DNA of 64,000 bases from Coniochaeta sp. PMI_546 (GCA_021432605.1 MU271160.1:372001-436000); one strand, 5' to 3'; numbered from the stretch's first letter, positions 10,473 through 22,073 are shown. Translations and numbers: made by a program. Notes: generated from the letters alone by a model not told the origin.

Positions 10473-13217
10473 TTAGCTCACCCTCTTCTCGACAGGACTC
10501 AGCCCCTGCCTGAGCCTGACCTCGGTATCGACCTCCCTCTTCGTCCTGATGTACGCCAGCTTCTCGAACCGGCTCAGCCCCTTCCACCAATGCTGCCCGG
10601 CCTCGTGGTCCGCCACCCGCTCCAGCAGATCCGCCGTCTTGACGCGCACCTCGCGGTCCTTGTGGAAGAGACCCAGGGCGACGTAGAACAGCCCCGCGTG
10701 CGACTCCGGCGCCACGCTGAGCAGGAGGCAGATCTCGTCGTACGAGTAGACGTACCGCGAGAGCGCGAGGTAGATCTCCTTGCTCTGCACGGGCGTCAGT
10801 TTCTGCGTCCGGAGGCGATCATGCATGTGGTGCAGGTCCAGGTTCTTGAGCGGGCGCACTTGGTATAGTTGCGCGACGTCCTGAAACAAAAGTCAACGAT
10901 TTGTTTCCCAACCGTGTTTTAGGTGCAAGAAAAAAGCAGACATACCTGGATAAAACTGTAATAACTCCGCGTGTTCCTCCACCCCTCGATCCGGGTGACA
11001 TTCCCTGCCAGCTCCCTCGCCTTGGACGCCTCGTCGCACCAGACATACCCGTGGCCCGCGATGCCCGCCGGCACCGTCCCGGCAGGCGCCTCGTACTCGT
11101 CGCTGCCGACATACAGCGCGCTGGCGCCGTACACGCTCTCTTCGAACGCCGCCGCGATGCGGGTGAACTTCATCACCCAGTCTCTCCACTTGGCGCGGAT
11201 GACGCGCTCGCCGTGCCGGAGCACGATGCTCCGCTGTATGTCCGCCATGAACGCCATGTCGCCCGTGAGATCCGCGTTTGCGGCCGAGGAGTCGCTGCGA
11301 CTACTCGAGGTTGAAGATGAGCCCCCTACCACGGGACCCGACTGGTTGACTAGTCCGGCGTGGGTGGGGAACTGCTGCTGGAAGTAGAGGTAGCCCTCTG
11401 TGACGGGCACCGGCTCGATCCGGCTGCTGATCTTGACTCTTCCGCTTGGCAGATCGCAGAGAACGTCCCACCACTCTGGATGCAGCTCGAAGGTGGGGTT
11501 GGTCACGCCGGCGATGAAGCCGGGCACCTTGAGCAGGTCATCGATTTTGGTGAGATCGGTGTAGGGGAACGCGTGGCGCGTGAAGCCGCGTAGGACGCCG
11601 CCGGAGGCCAGCGCACAGGCGGCGAGGACCGTCTCAGCGACCTCGCCTGATGGAAGGTTGTACCCGAGAAAGATGACGCGCTTCTGCGTAAGTAAGGCAT
11701 TGGCGAGAACGATGATCGGATGCGTATTGGGCCCGTTGGTCGTCAGATGCGGGTGTAGCTGAAAGGGTTGCGGAGACTTGGCGTGTGGCTCCGAGAAAGT
11801 CTGGATCAGCTTGATGAGCGAGAAGTCGCCGACCGTCTCAGGCATGACGGCCACGGGCACTTTGATCGGTATGGGGATGCCCTTATACATGACCTTGGTC
11901 TCGAACTCGTGCGTATCTCGCGGCACAGAATATGCCGATTGCCCCTCCAAGTGAGCTTTGGTCCCGGCTCTAGCGATACCGGGTGGTTTGGGTGGGCTCC
12001 GGCTCGCGTCGAAGGGTTGATCGGAGATGCCTTCTCCTCTGTCTTCCTCGATCCGCATCTGGATCATCTGCTCGAACTTCTCGACGAAGAGATCTTTGTT
12101 ATCGCTTGCTTGGAGTAGATGTCTTTCGAGTAAGCTTAGCTTGGGCATCAGAGAGAGGTCCATCTGGTTGACGGCATCGTATAACATGGACAGCGTCTCA
12201 GGTACCGGCGATTTGAAGTACTCCTCCAAGGCTAGTAATAACAATGGCTAGATGTGAGCGTCAGCTGAATGTTGCTTTCAGAAACGGTGTCAGATTGTGG
12301 ACGTCCAGGAACCGTACCTTGTAGATATGTAGGAAAGGGTGCCGTGTGCAGATCGCCATTGCTTTTACCACGGCACCTCGCTTGACCGTTTTGTCTTGTT
12401 TCGTGTTTACCAGATTAAGCACGTATATCAGAGGCGGTCCCTCGCCACCCTCTGGCTCACTATCGGTCGATTCGTCGTCCCAGTCGTCGTCGTCGTCGTC
12501 ATCGTCGTCGGAATCTTCGTCGTCATTTTCGTCCTCATCATCAGATTCGTGTATGATACCCTTGGCGCGATCCCGCTTTCGTCTCCTCCTCCGTCTTCTC
12601 TCGTCCTTGGCGTTGCGCTCCTCGTCCTCCTCTTCCTGGCTCGAGTCCTTGTGCAAGAAGAACATGGTCCAGTCCTGGTTCCGCACGTGTGCCTGATCCG
12701 GCAGCATCAGCTCCGCAAGCATGTGTTCGTCGCCCGTGATGGCGACTGGGAATTGGTGTTCCATGACCGGACCGCGGTCGATATCGAAGGACGCGACAAG
12801 GATGTACTCGACGTGGTTCTCGGTACCGCTTCGAGGATACTGTGAGCGCAACCTCCGGCGCGGATGTGCCTGGGGGTTGTACCGAGGACCGACATCGTTT
12901 TGGGAGAGCGAGCTATGCTGTGAGGAGAGGCCGGTGCCCGCCGTGCCTGTAGAGGGCGTCTTGCTCTTGGAACTCGGATCAGATGAGCGATCGGGATCGG
13001 AGGTTCTCTGAGTTACTGGGGGCTGGGGAGATCGCGAGTTCTGGGACATGCCGGAGCCGGAGCGCGAGGACGGAAAGGAGGAGAGCGAGGTCCTACGGTT
13101 CTGGTAGCCAGCCTGTGCTGCTACTGCCGCCGCTCCAGGGCCATTGCCGTAGGCGGAAGTAATATTATCATTTGGAGGTCGCGCGTAAAACGGGCGCGCC
13201 GCATGGGCGGATGCCAT
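10473..13217 (-). CDS. AFI1: Arf3-interacting DENN-type polarity protein
   Basis: Three exons: 13217-12318, 12247-10946 and 10880-10473 (introns of 70 and 65 nt). The product is 869 aa. After a Ser/Pro/Arg-rich leader, residues 135-190 ([20 protein letters not shown] and on to [11 protein letters not shown]) form the Afi1 docking domain for Arf3. It is interrupted by a basic run and a very acidic Asp/Glu stretch at about 224-256. The middle part includes [20 protein letters not shown], the conserved DENN/SPA (stabilisation of polarity axis) core. The last exon ends the C-terminal region. In yeast, Afi1 binds Arf3 at the plasma membrane and supports polarised growth; a similar role at hyphal tips is inferred. 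The start is the first ATG after an in-frame stop. Confidence 0.9.
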
Positions 13218-14231
13218 CAAATCGTGATCGCGTAGGTGCCTCGTCCGAGAATCAGGCACGTCGAGGCTCGGAGGAGACAGTCAGTCGTGTACCGGCAAGG
13301 TTTGGAGGAACTGCAGAGCCGTCGTCTGCAGGAGAGTCGATGAGATCAGCGACGAGCCGCCCTTGCCTCGCAAATCCTTGGGCGTACGCAGTAGACGCCG
13401 GTATTTCTTTCTGGCGCGAGGCTATGGTTGGGCAATGTCTCTTCGATCTTGGAGTGTCCGTTACTCCAGGACACAGGCGAGGTTCTGCGAGACAAGGGAC
13501 GGAAGCGGAGGAGTACCGAATCTGCGAAACAATGCGCACATCATCCTTGAGACGACAGCCTGATCCGAAACGACATGGAAGTGGGAGAGTGTTTCCGTGT
13601 TTTGCGGACGTCCCCCTATTGGAGCGGGGAGATGATGGACAGGGGTTGAGGTAAAAGGGGTCCTTGCCTCCTTGGTGTGTGTCGGTGTGTAGGTGACTGT
13701 GGGGTTTAATTGCCAACTCCTGTGTACGTGTACTGTGCTGTGTATGCCAGTTGTACTAGTGTCCCCTGACCCCTCGTTCCTGCCATCTTTAGCTTTCAAA
13801 GCTTGGCCCGAGCTAGCCTTCACTGTCCAATCAATGCAGTCCCTGGTCAAGGCGGTCAAGCCACACCTGGGTGTTCCCGCCGGCACACCGTCGGTGCACG
13901 AGCCACACCGCATTTCCCTCTGAGACAGCTCAGCCAAATCCACTCCACGTGTCGAGCCGCGTTGTCGGGTGAGCTCCGCCCACTTTGTTTACTTTCTAGC
14001 CACCTTGGCCGCAGCTCGTCACCACTCAACATCACTCAACATCTCTCAACTCACACACACTATCAAGCAATGCAATAGCAGCAAGATTCAATACAAGATA
14101 TTTCAGGAAGATCGGATCTTCACAAACTGAGAACGACGGCTGCTGACACGACTTGGCCAAGTCCCGCTTTTGCTGAAATCATCGATCGATCCAGCCTGTT
14201 TCTTTAGACTTGAAGCGTTTCTCCACTTACC
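13218..14231. other. Divergent promoter region (AFI1 / EF-hand gene)
   Basis: About 1 kb between divergent genes. Open frames here (for example 13252-13716 minus) are low in coding character and are probably 5' UTR. Pyrimidine-rich tracts near 14000-14230 precede the EF-hand start. No RNA gene was seen. Confidence 0.5.
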
Positions 14232-15138
14232 ATGGTAAGCTAAACATCGCCCAGAGCAGTACTCCCATCCCAACCTAACGTCTCTTGCTTCTCTGCAGGC
14301 TACAGCATCGAGCTATAAGCCATCTCCCTTGGGCCAGTTTGGGTCGCCCCGAAGCTCGCCATTTCGAAGACCAGAATCGCCTGCTTCACCGTCACCACTA
14401 CGACAGCAAACAACACCGCTAGCCTCGCCATTCAAGCCAGTGCGCACAACCGCCGAGCCCAGATTAGCTGAGAGCTCAATGTCTACACCGACAGCCCAGA
14501 GCTGGACACCGAGAGGGACGGGCGAACCTACAACCCCGCAAGCACGCACACCGGCACAGCACTCGGCGTCCAAGACGATGAGTAATGGAAATGCTCTGTC
14601 TCAGCTGCAGCCGACCCAAGTACGTACTCTGAAAGAAGGATTCGAGATACTAGACAGGGACAGCGACGGTGTCGTGAATAGAGAGGATGTCGCCGACATG
14701 CTTACCCAGCTGGGCCTGCCGTCAGGCCACGCCGACGTATCCCAGTTCTTCCCGCCCTCAGCCCCGCAAACCATGAGTCTAGCAGTCTTCCTCAATTCAC
14801 TTGCAACATCCCTGGCTGCCCTATCGCCAAGCACCGAGCTACTAAGCGCATTATCGGCGTTCGACGACGACGACAGCGGACAGATCGATCTGGCTGAGCT
14901 GCGCGACGCACTTCTTCACACGGCTCCAGAGCCTGGTCAGCGAGCTCTGACGTCGAACGAGGTGGATAAGGTTATGGCTGGCTTCACTGGCCGCAGGGCA
15001 TTCAGCAAGAGCAACATCGGAGGCAATGGTCTTGGGAAGCGGGGCGAAGTGTTCAGATACCACGAATTTGTGAACTCAATCGCTGGAGGGAATGGAGGAT
15101 CTGAACGGAGCTCATCTGGCGACTCTGAGGACTCTTGA
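14232..15138 (+). CDS. EF-hand protein, probable myosin regulatory light chain
   Basis: The best model has a coding first exon consisting only of ATG (14232-14234), a 64-nt intron (GTAAGC...CTGCAG) and a second exon 14299-15138, giving 280 aa. No other suitable upstream ATG exists in this frame; an internal start at 14479 would shorten it. Residues 1-110 are Ser/Pro/Thr-rich with SP/TP sites. EF-hand 1 has the loop DRDSDGVVNRED at about 120-131, and a second loop DDDDSGQIDLAE lies at about 190-201. The order of two EF lobes after a phosphorylatable N-terminal extension fits fungal regulatory light chains of myosin II (Rlc1 type), acting in the cytokinetic ring. A calmodulin-like or essential light chain role is less likely but possible. 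Confidence 0.75.
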
Positions 15139-16748
15139 TCTCCATTTACTGGGTGATAATGAGGTTGGACTTGGGTGTTTTGGGAATGCGTGACTGGGTT
15201 AAAGCGAGTATCATCTCGATCTTTTTTGAACGTTTGGCAACACGGAGTCCCGGTGTGATGGATATTTCTATAAGGTACACTACACGTGTACTCGTGCAAC
15301 GCTTGCTGTTCTCCCAGGTTCTTGTCTCACCTTGTGAACTAAGTTAGTGGTGCACCTTCGGCAGCCTCGATTGCCGAATGCATATTCTGCGATTCTCTCA
15401 TCTACTACACAATAAGTACATATACCCCACAGAAGCTTCTCGAACTGCGGCAGGGCCCGCCAGGCTGAATCGCAATAACGGGGCTTCCCCTCCGTTATGC
15501 CGTACCTGGCCAGGGCCACCACGTCCCTTGACAGCTGCCAGTGTAAATACGGTGCATAAGGTAATCCCAACGAAAACTCAAGTTACTGCCACTGCCAGAG
15601 TTTTGGTTAAGATGCAACATGACATGCGCTCTCGCTGTTGGATTCGCATGACTGGCTCCAGGGCGCCTAGAGGTTGTAAACAATGAACACATGTGCACGG
15701 CGACCATTGGATCAACTGTGTCGCCGTGCTGAGGTGGGTTCCATTGGATTTTTGAACGAAACGGTCTTGGACAAGTGTGGGGGTGGGCGGCAGTACCGGC
15801 AACCTTGGTGCAGCGGCAAAAAGGGATGGGCCGCTGGTACCCAAGACAACTTGGGAGCCAGACGCGCATCCAATTCCATTGGCGACGCTGCCACTTGCCA
15901 ACGACTGCTAGTGGCTCAATCAAAATAATTCCAGGTTGGGAAAGGGAAGAATGGCTGGGGACAGGAAAAAGAGCGATACAAGTGATCGAATGGCAGCTCA
16001 GGACACCAGACAAGCCCTGTGATTTGCTTGAGTAATAAATAAATCTGCTTAAACCCTTGTGCGTCCCGTCTGTCTACCTAGGAAGGACGAGGCGCAACGT
16101 TGAAGAACCATTGCGTATCTGCATCTTACCTTCTGCCTCGCTGCGTACTGTCTTCTGTCTGCAGTCTGCTATCTTTTTCTGCCTACCTGACACACGTAAC
16201 TTGCTGCTTCCCTTTGCTCCAGTGCTGGCGAGTGATCTAACCAACAATCTCGCCTATCCGGGTTCAATTACATCCCCTCTCCATCTGCATCAGCTGCGCC
16301 GACCTCGCCGTCATACCTTGGTCTCGAGTCTCGAGTGTTCCGTGCGAGCCCCCGACAGAAGACGACCAAGATTTCAGGCCCTCGCCGCCTCGATCAAGGT
16401 ACCTTAACCTGCTTGACTCGACGACTGCACCCTATTGACGATGAGGACTAACAAGACGTCAGGCCCTTCAAAGCTTTGACTCAGTGATTACACCTTTTGC
16501 GTTTGGACGACAACGAGAGTACTCCCTCGACCGATATTCGTCTCGTTTTATAGCCCGCGTGCAGATTCAGGTTACAAAGCCTGACCTTGCACAGAAAAGT
16601 TGCAGCCGCTGCACCGTCTCGGCGGGAAGAGTGGCCGCTCCACATAATTTTCTCGCCCTCCCTCATTCCAGGTACCTTCCCAGGCTGTACAGGTAATCCA
16701 CCCACATAATCCAGAGCAAGCACGCCGTCTGTCGGGGAATCCTTTTCA
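15139..16748. other. Intergenic and long 5' leader of the TPR-DnaJ gene
   Basis: 1.6 kb without a supported gene. The last 700 bp are pyrimidine-rich, as in long fungal leaders. 16399-16462 looks like a 5' UTR intron: it starts GTACCT, has the branch sequence GACTAACAAG and ends CGTCAG (64 nt). Frames such as 15495-16013 minus show no motif. Confidence 0.45.
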
Positions 16749-19015
16749 ATGAAGTTTTTCGACTTTAAAAAGCAGTCCAAGAAGCACGACCCCGCTACGG
16801 ACGACCAGGACGGCACCGAAGACGACGACTATTTCCAGTCTCAGCCTTCCTCACCGATCAAATCCTCTACAAAGTCCCCCGCCAAGTCTCCGGTAAAGAA
16901 ATCTTCAACCGCCGGTTCGGGCGCTATTCCCCGGTCAGATTCTCCGTCATCGCGCGAGTCTCACAAACCACGGCCGCCGAGATCTTTTGGTCGCCACTCC
17001 ACCGATCCCGGTTCACACTCTTCGCGTCGCAGCAAGAAAATCGACCCCGACACTCACCCTCTAAACCTCCCACCCGAGGAACGTAAGAGGCTTTCTGCTC
17101 TCTCGGCCATGAGCGACCGCAACTCAATGGACATCGACACGGAGCCCGTCAATGGCGGGAGCACTCCTTCGTCCCCTGCCCCGCAGCAGCCTCAGCAGTC
17201 GCAGCCTGCACCACAACCGAAACCGGTGCAGCACAGCAAGTCCTTTACCGTTCCCCTGAACACCAAGGCCGATGCCGAGAGTACTGCAAATGGCACAAAT
17301 GGCACCAATGTGATAGACCTGACAAAGGACGAAGAAGATGTGCCTGCGCCGCCTCCTCATCGCTCTGCGCCCCAGAGTCCTGCCCAAACCGCCGCCGAAG
17401 ATGCTGAGACGTTCAAGAATGAAGGCAACAAGTACTTCAAGGCCAAGGAGTACTCCAAGGCCATTGAGTACTATACCAAGGGTCAGTGTCATCTCCGTGT
17501 ACTGCTCCGCCAAGTTTGATCTGAAGTACTAACTAGACACCTAGCCGTCGTTCTTCAGCCGGAATCCGCAACCTACTTGAGCAACCGAGCAGCGGCGTAC
17601 ATGTCAGCAGGAAAGTACGAAGATGCGCTTGATGACTGCAAGAAGGCGGCAGAACTCGACCCGAACAACTCCAAGATCTTGCTTCGCCTAGCCCGTATTT
17701 ACACTAGCCTGGGACAACCAGAGGAGGCACTCGCTACGTTTGGCCGCATACAGCCCCCTCCTTCCGCAAAGGACACAGCAGCAGCCAGGGAGATGCTTGC
17801 ACATGTCAATGCCGCCAAGAGCGCCATTAGAGATGGCACAGCAGCCTCTATGGTTCTATACGCTCTGGACAAGGCCGAGAGGCTTCTCGGAGTCGGCGCG
17901 CTCAAGCCGCGGAAGTGGCAGTTGATGCGCGGCGAGGCGCTCTTAAAGATGGGGGACACTCATGCTCTCGGCGAGGCACAAAACATTGCCATGTCCATGC
18001 TCCGCAACAACAGCCTTGATCCCGAGGCCCTGGTGCTACGCGGACGCGCTCTCTATGCGGGAGGCGATAACGACAAGGCTATAGCGCACTTCAGGAAGGC
18101 CTTGAGCTGCGATCCGGACTTCAAGGACGCTGTGAAGTGGCTGCGGATTGTCCAGAAACTGAGCCGCACGAAGGAGGAGGCGGACAGCGATCTAAAGGCC
18201 CGCAAATACCAGGCCGCTATCGACAAGTACACCGCTGCACTCGAAATCGACCCCGCCAACAAACAGACCAACTCAAAGATGCTCCGGAACATGGCCACGG
18301 CCAAGATACAACTCAAGCAGTACGACGAGGCCATCGCAGACTGCGAGAAGGCCATCAGCCTGGACCCTCAATACCTGAACGCGCGCAAGACGAAGGCCAA
18401 CGCCCTCGGCCAGGCAGAGAGGTGGGAGGACGCGGTCCGAGAATGGAAGGCCATTCAGGAGATGGACCCAGAAGACCGCACCATCGCCAAGGAGATCCGG
18501 AAGGCCGAGCTGGAGCTCAAGAAGTCGCAGCGGAAGGACTACTACAAGATCCTAGGGGTGGACAAGAACGCCGACGACAACCAGATCAAGAAGGCATATC
18601 GGAAACTCGCCATCGTGCACCACCCGGACAAGAACCCCGGCGATAAGGAGGCCGAGGCACGTTTCAAGGATATCAGTGAGGCTTACGAGACCTTGAGCGA
18701 CCCTCAGTATGTTACCCTCTTTCACTCCTTTTTTCCTCCTATTTTCCCTATAACACTGCTAACACCTAGTTTAGAAAGCGAGCCCGCTATGACAGCGGTG
18801 ACGACCTGGTCGACATGTCCGACATGTTTGGCGGAGGCGGTGGCATGGCCGGCGGCATCGACCCGGAGATCCTCTTCAGCATGATGAACGGCGGCGGCGG
18901 CGGCGGTTTCGGAGGCGGCTTCCCTGGCCACGGGGGCGGGGGCTTCGGAGGTTTCCCCGGTGGCGGTCGCCAGCGGCAACGCGGCGGCTTCAGCTCTGAC
19001 CAGTTCCCGTTCTGA
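16749..19015 (+). CDS. TPR and DnaJ-domain co-chaperone (DNAJC7-like)
   Basis: Three exons: 16749-17481, 17545-18706 and 18775-19015. The product is 711 aa. Residues 1-215 are a disordered Ser/Pro/Lys-rich leader. TPR motifs begin at [20 protein letters not shown] and continue through exon 2 ([40 protein letters not shown]), at least six to seven helical-pair repeats. The J domain starts at about 577 ([11 protein letters not shown]) with the HPD Hsp70-activating motif near 604. It is followed by [10 protein letters not shown] and a Gly/Phe-rich tail ending DQFPF. The last acceptor was chosen so that DPQ joins KRARYD, the conserved J-domain end. Role: Hsp70/Hsp90 client transfer in cytosol or nucleus. 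An unusual open frame follows the stop (see 19016-19378). Confidence 0.92.
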
Positions 19016-19378
19016 CAATCCTCCGAGTCTGAGGACGACCGGGAAGGGACGGACGATGTAAGCTATAGCGATGAGGAGAGTGAGCATGGCGGACGCCGGG
19101 GATCTGTGCCGTCGGCTAAGCGCAGGTTCCGAGACGAGAGAGCGCCGGGCAGAGATTCCGTCCCAGGATGGTCACCCACTTGGAAGGCGGAGGCGGTCGC
19201 GGCGCGAGACAAGCGGTTGGAGCGGCTGCGGCGGTGGGGCATCGGAGTTGTCGCCGCGTTTGTGCTGCTCCCACCCCGCCTCGTGATCACCCTCTGTCTG
19301 GCTGCTGGAGCCGTGTACATGTGCATTACTGCGGTGAGAAGAAGCGTCAGCATCGGAAACCGGGGGGAAAGCCTATAG
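19016..19378 (+). other. In-frame open extension directly after the TGA of the TPR-DnaJ gene
   Basis: The frame of the DnaJ gene stays open for 120 sense codons after its TGA (19013-19015) and ends at TAG 19376-19378. Roughly 70 percent of third positions are G or C. The encoded peptide starts QSSESEDDREG (acidic), has a basic middle part, then two hydrophobic runs (GIGVVAAFVLL and VITLCLAAGAVYMC) ending in a basic tail. The only in-frame ATG is near the end, so it is not an ordinary separate ORF. The stop context is TGA-CAA. Possible explanations are programmed read-through, an alternative 3' splice form, a separate gene with an unseen first exon, a decayed former C-terminus, or a sequencing error at the stop. 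Which of these holds is unknown. Confidence 0.45.
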
Positions 19379-19777
19379 TTTGGTTGGGATAGACTTCGTA
19401 TTGGGTATCCGCCGCGGTGACCGTCCAGATACTCGGCAGGCGTTGGAAGTTTAAATCATGGGAAACCTCATGTGGGTAATATACTATTACAGTTCATGCC
19501 GGCATCACGATCAGCATTGTCAGCAAATAGACTAGCCATCCAGATGTTTCCGAAGGCTGCTGAAGTATTTATGTACAGGTTTGGGAAATGGGCGAACATA
19601 GCGACACCGTTGAACATTATTCCAGCCAGTCGGCCTTAGCTATCAATATTGTTTTTGGGTGAACGTACACTATCTCAAATCCTGCCCCGGATACCTCTTC
19701 CTGGTATCGATGCTGTCCGTGTTACTCCATTTAAGTCCAGATCATCAGAATTCGTAAGCTAAAGCTTCGGGGTGTCC
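19379..19777. other. Convergent 3' flanks of TPR-DnaJ and TFIIIA genes
   Basis: About 400 bp, AT-richer than its surroundings. It should hold both terminators and 3' UTRs. Nothing else is seen. Confidence 0.5.
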
Positions 19778-21600
19778 CTAAAACGCCGAATGCTTCTCGT
19801 CCACCAGGGCGTCGATATCGATCAACCGCCGCATATCAGCCCATTCTCGCTCAAACTCTCTGCCGTCGTCTTGTGGTGAGTCGGTACCTCCTGCTCCGAA
19901 CCAGAACTCTTCTCCGACCTGGAGGTCTGGGTCGACAAGTACCTCCCCGTCCATAACCGCAACTTGCGGTACTTCTTCCTGAGGGCTGATCTGCTCTGCA
20001 CTAAGTGAAGGCTCGACGATCTGATCCTGCTGTCCATACGCAGCAGCAACCGAAACCGCAACCGCCATCCTGCCAGCCGGCTGCTGGCCCCCGAACAAAA
20101 GGCCCTCGCCACCATGTCGGTTCCTCAGATGCACAGTCAAATCATGATGGCGAATAAATCTCGCCTCGCAGCCTTGCACCGAGCACGGTATGTTGCGTTT
20201 CGCAGCATCCGCCGCCCCGGAGACCACGGCAATAAGATCGTCCTCGTGCTCGTCGCCCACGGCATACACCTTCTTGGGCCTCTTCCTCCCGAGGTGCACG
20301 AACCGCACGTGCTCCTCCAGCTTGAGCTTGCTGATGAACCCCTCCCCGCACCCCTCCTCGGCCCAGTTCCAGTCACTGATATCGGCCGTGCCGAAGGTGT
20401 CTACCTCGCCGCACACGAACCGGAACCCCTGGTGCGCAGTCTTGACGTGCGCGTTGAGGTTCTTGCGCAGCGTGAACGTCTTCGGACAACCGGGCCACTC
20501 GCACGCGACCGTCTTCCTGTCTCGTACGGTCGTGGTGGAGTGATACATCTCCACATGTCTGTCGAGCTGTGCCTGGCTGCCACACCTGACATCGCAGAAG
20601 ATGCAGTTGACATGCTCCTTCTTCAGATGCGACTGCAGCAGCGCCATGGTCGTGAACCCAACCCGATTCCCACTGGCACCCCTGCCTCCCGCCGCCGGCT
20701 TCTTCTTCTCGTCGTCGTCATCATCCTCGTCGTCGGCAACACCACACTCGTCGCACCAGAACCTTAGCTCGCCATGCTCCCGCTCGACGTGCCTCTTCAT
20801 GGCCCCCGGAGAGTCGAACCCGCGGCCGCAGCCGTCCTGCTGGCACAGATAGGCCGGCATGCCCAGGTGCTCGGTGCGCACGTGCCGCTGCAGCGTCTGG
20901 TGTTTCCGGAAGCTCTGGTCGCAGCCTTCGTAGCCGCGGCACTTGTACCGCTCCTTGCCGGCGTGGACGGCCGCGTGGCGGCGCAGCCTCGTGGCGGTGA
21001 CGAAGGCCTTGCCGCAGTTGGGCTCTTCGCAGACGTAGGACCGCTCGTGGGTGTGGGACCCCTTGACGTGCTGCTTCAGGTGTTTCTCTTCCAGGTAGTC
21101 CTTGTCGCAGTCCGGGAAGGGGCACTTGAAGGGGCGGTCGTTGGTGTGGCTGCGTAAGTGGGCGGCGAGCCGGGCGGGCCGGTTGAAGGTCTTGGGGCAG
21201 TTTGGGTAGGAGCATTTTATGGTTTTCAGGTCGGAGGGGAAGCGCCGGGTCGCGGTTGTGTCGATGGTTGCTGTTGAGGGCGGGGAGGGCATGGCGGAGA
21301 TGGGTGTTGGGGCAGATTTGGTTGGGAGGGCGGAGGTGGTGGCTGAGTAGAGGGAGTCGTTGTCGTTGTCGTGAACGTTGACATTGTAGTGCTCAGTTTT
21401 GTCGTCGAAGAAGGCGAGGTCAGGTTGGTCTTGCGGGGGAGTTAGCTATGTTGCTCTTGATGCTCTTGAATTTCGACGGTCAAAAGCGAAGAGGTCCGAG
21501 ATGCTTGCGTACCATGCAATTGAGGCACATCGGCCTGGTGCCTCTTGACCGGACCCTCACATCCCGTGTCCGCGAGTTTCCTCTTCATTGCTGAGCCCAT
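19778..21600 (-). CDS. PZF1: Transcription factor IIIA, C2H2 zinc fingers
   Basis: Two exons: 21600-21513 and 21429-19778. The intron ends CCCCCGCAAG with branch GCTAAC shortly before it. The product is 579 aa. After a leader, ten C2H2-like units follow in tandem: the first reads IKCSYPNCPKTFNRPARLAA and the next FKCPFPDCDKDYLEEKHLKQ. The linkers are TFIIIA-like (TNDRPF, THERSY). Finger 6 carries an acidic and Gly-rich insertion between its Cys and His pairs, and finger 9 has an extra stretch between its Cys residues. The C-terminus is acidic. Role: binds the internal control region of 5S rRNA genes and 5S RNA, recruiting TFIIIC/TFIIIB and RNA polymerase III. It is divergent from RPB6. A leaderless start at 21292 is possible but would drop the well-supported first exon. 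Confidence 0.88.
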
Positions 21601-22073
21601 GTTGTCGACCTTTGGGCTCGTGAGTGTCGTTGAATGTCTGAAATGTCTGAATGTCCGACAAGTCTCCAAGATGGATTTCGAGATGTCGAACTTTTTTGTG
21701 GGATGCACTTTGAAAGAGAGCCTCCTATTGGCCGAGACCTTGCTAGAGGTCTGTGCCGTTTCAATCGTAGTAGGTACTATGGTATATGCTATATGTACTA
21801 TGTACTGTACAATGTACCTTTAGTAAGGTGCGTTTCGTGGTGGGGTGGCTTTGGGTGGATCGAGAAACAGGCCAAGTGGCAGGCAGGGGTCCGCAAACCA
21901 CCCGTTCGTCAGCCTTGCATGACCACCCCAAAAGTTTTTGCTGTTTGCGAAGAACCTCTCAGCCTTTGTCGCCAGAACAACAAAGCTCGCACCCACGGCC
22001 ATCCATACTCCGGCATCCAGCTCTTCTCGACTTTTCGCAGAATAGCGTCTCTCTCTTTTTAAAACAAGTCAAA
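21601..22073. other. Shared divergent promoter of TFIIIA and RPB6
   Basis: 473 bp between two divergent ATGs. No coding frame with bias is visible. A pyrimidine-rich tract (22020-22065) lies just before the RPB6 start. The region must hold both promoters. Confidence 0.6.

Noticed and set aside
13252-13716. 154-codon minus-strand ORF upstream of AFI1, possible extra AFI1 exon
   Set aside because: It is in a different frame from the AFI1 start exon, has no splice link and no motif; it is best seen as 5' UTR.
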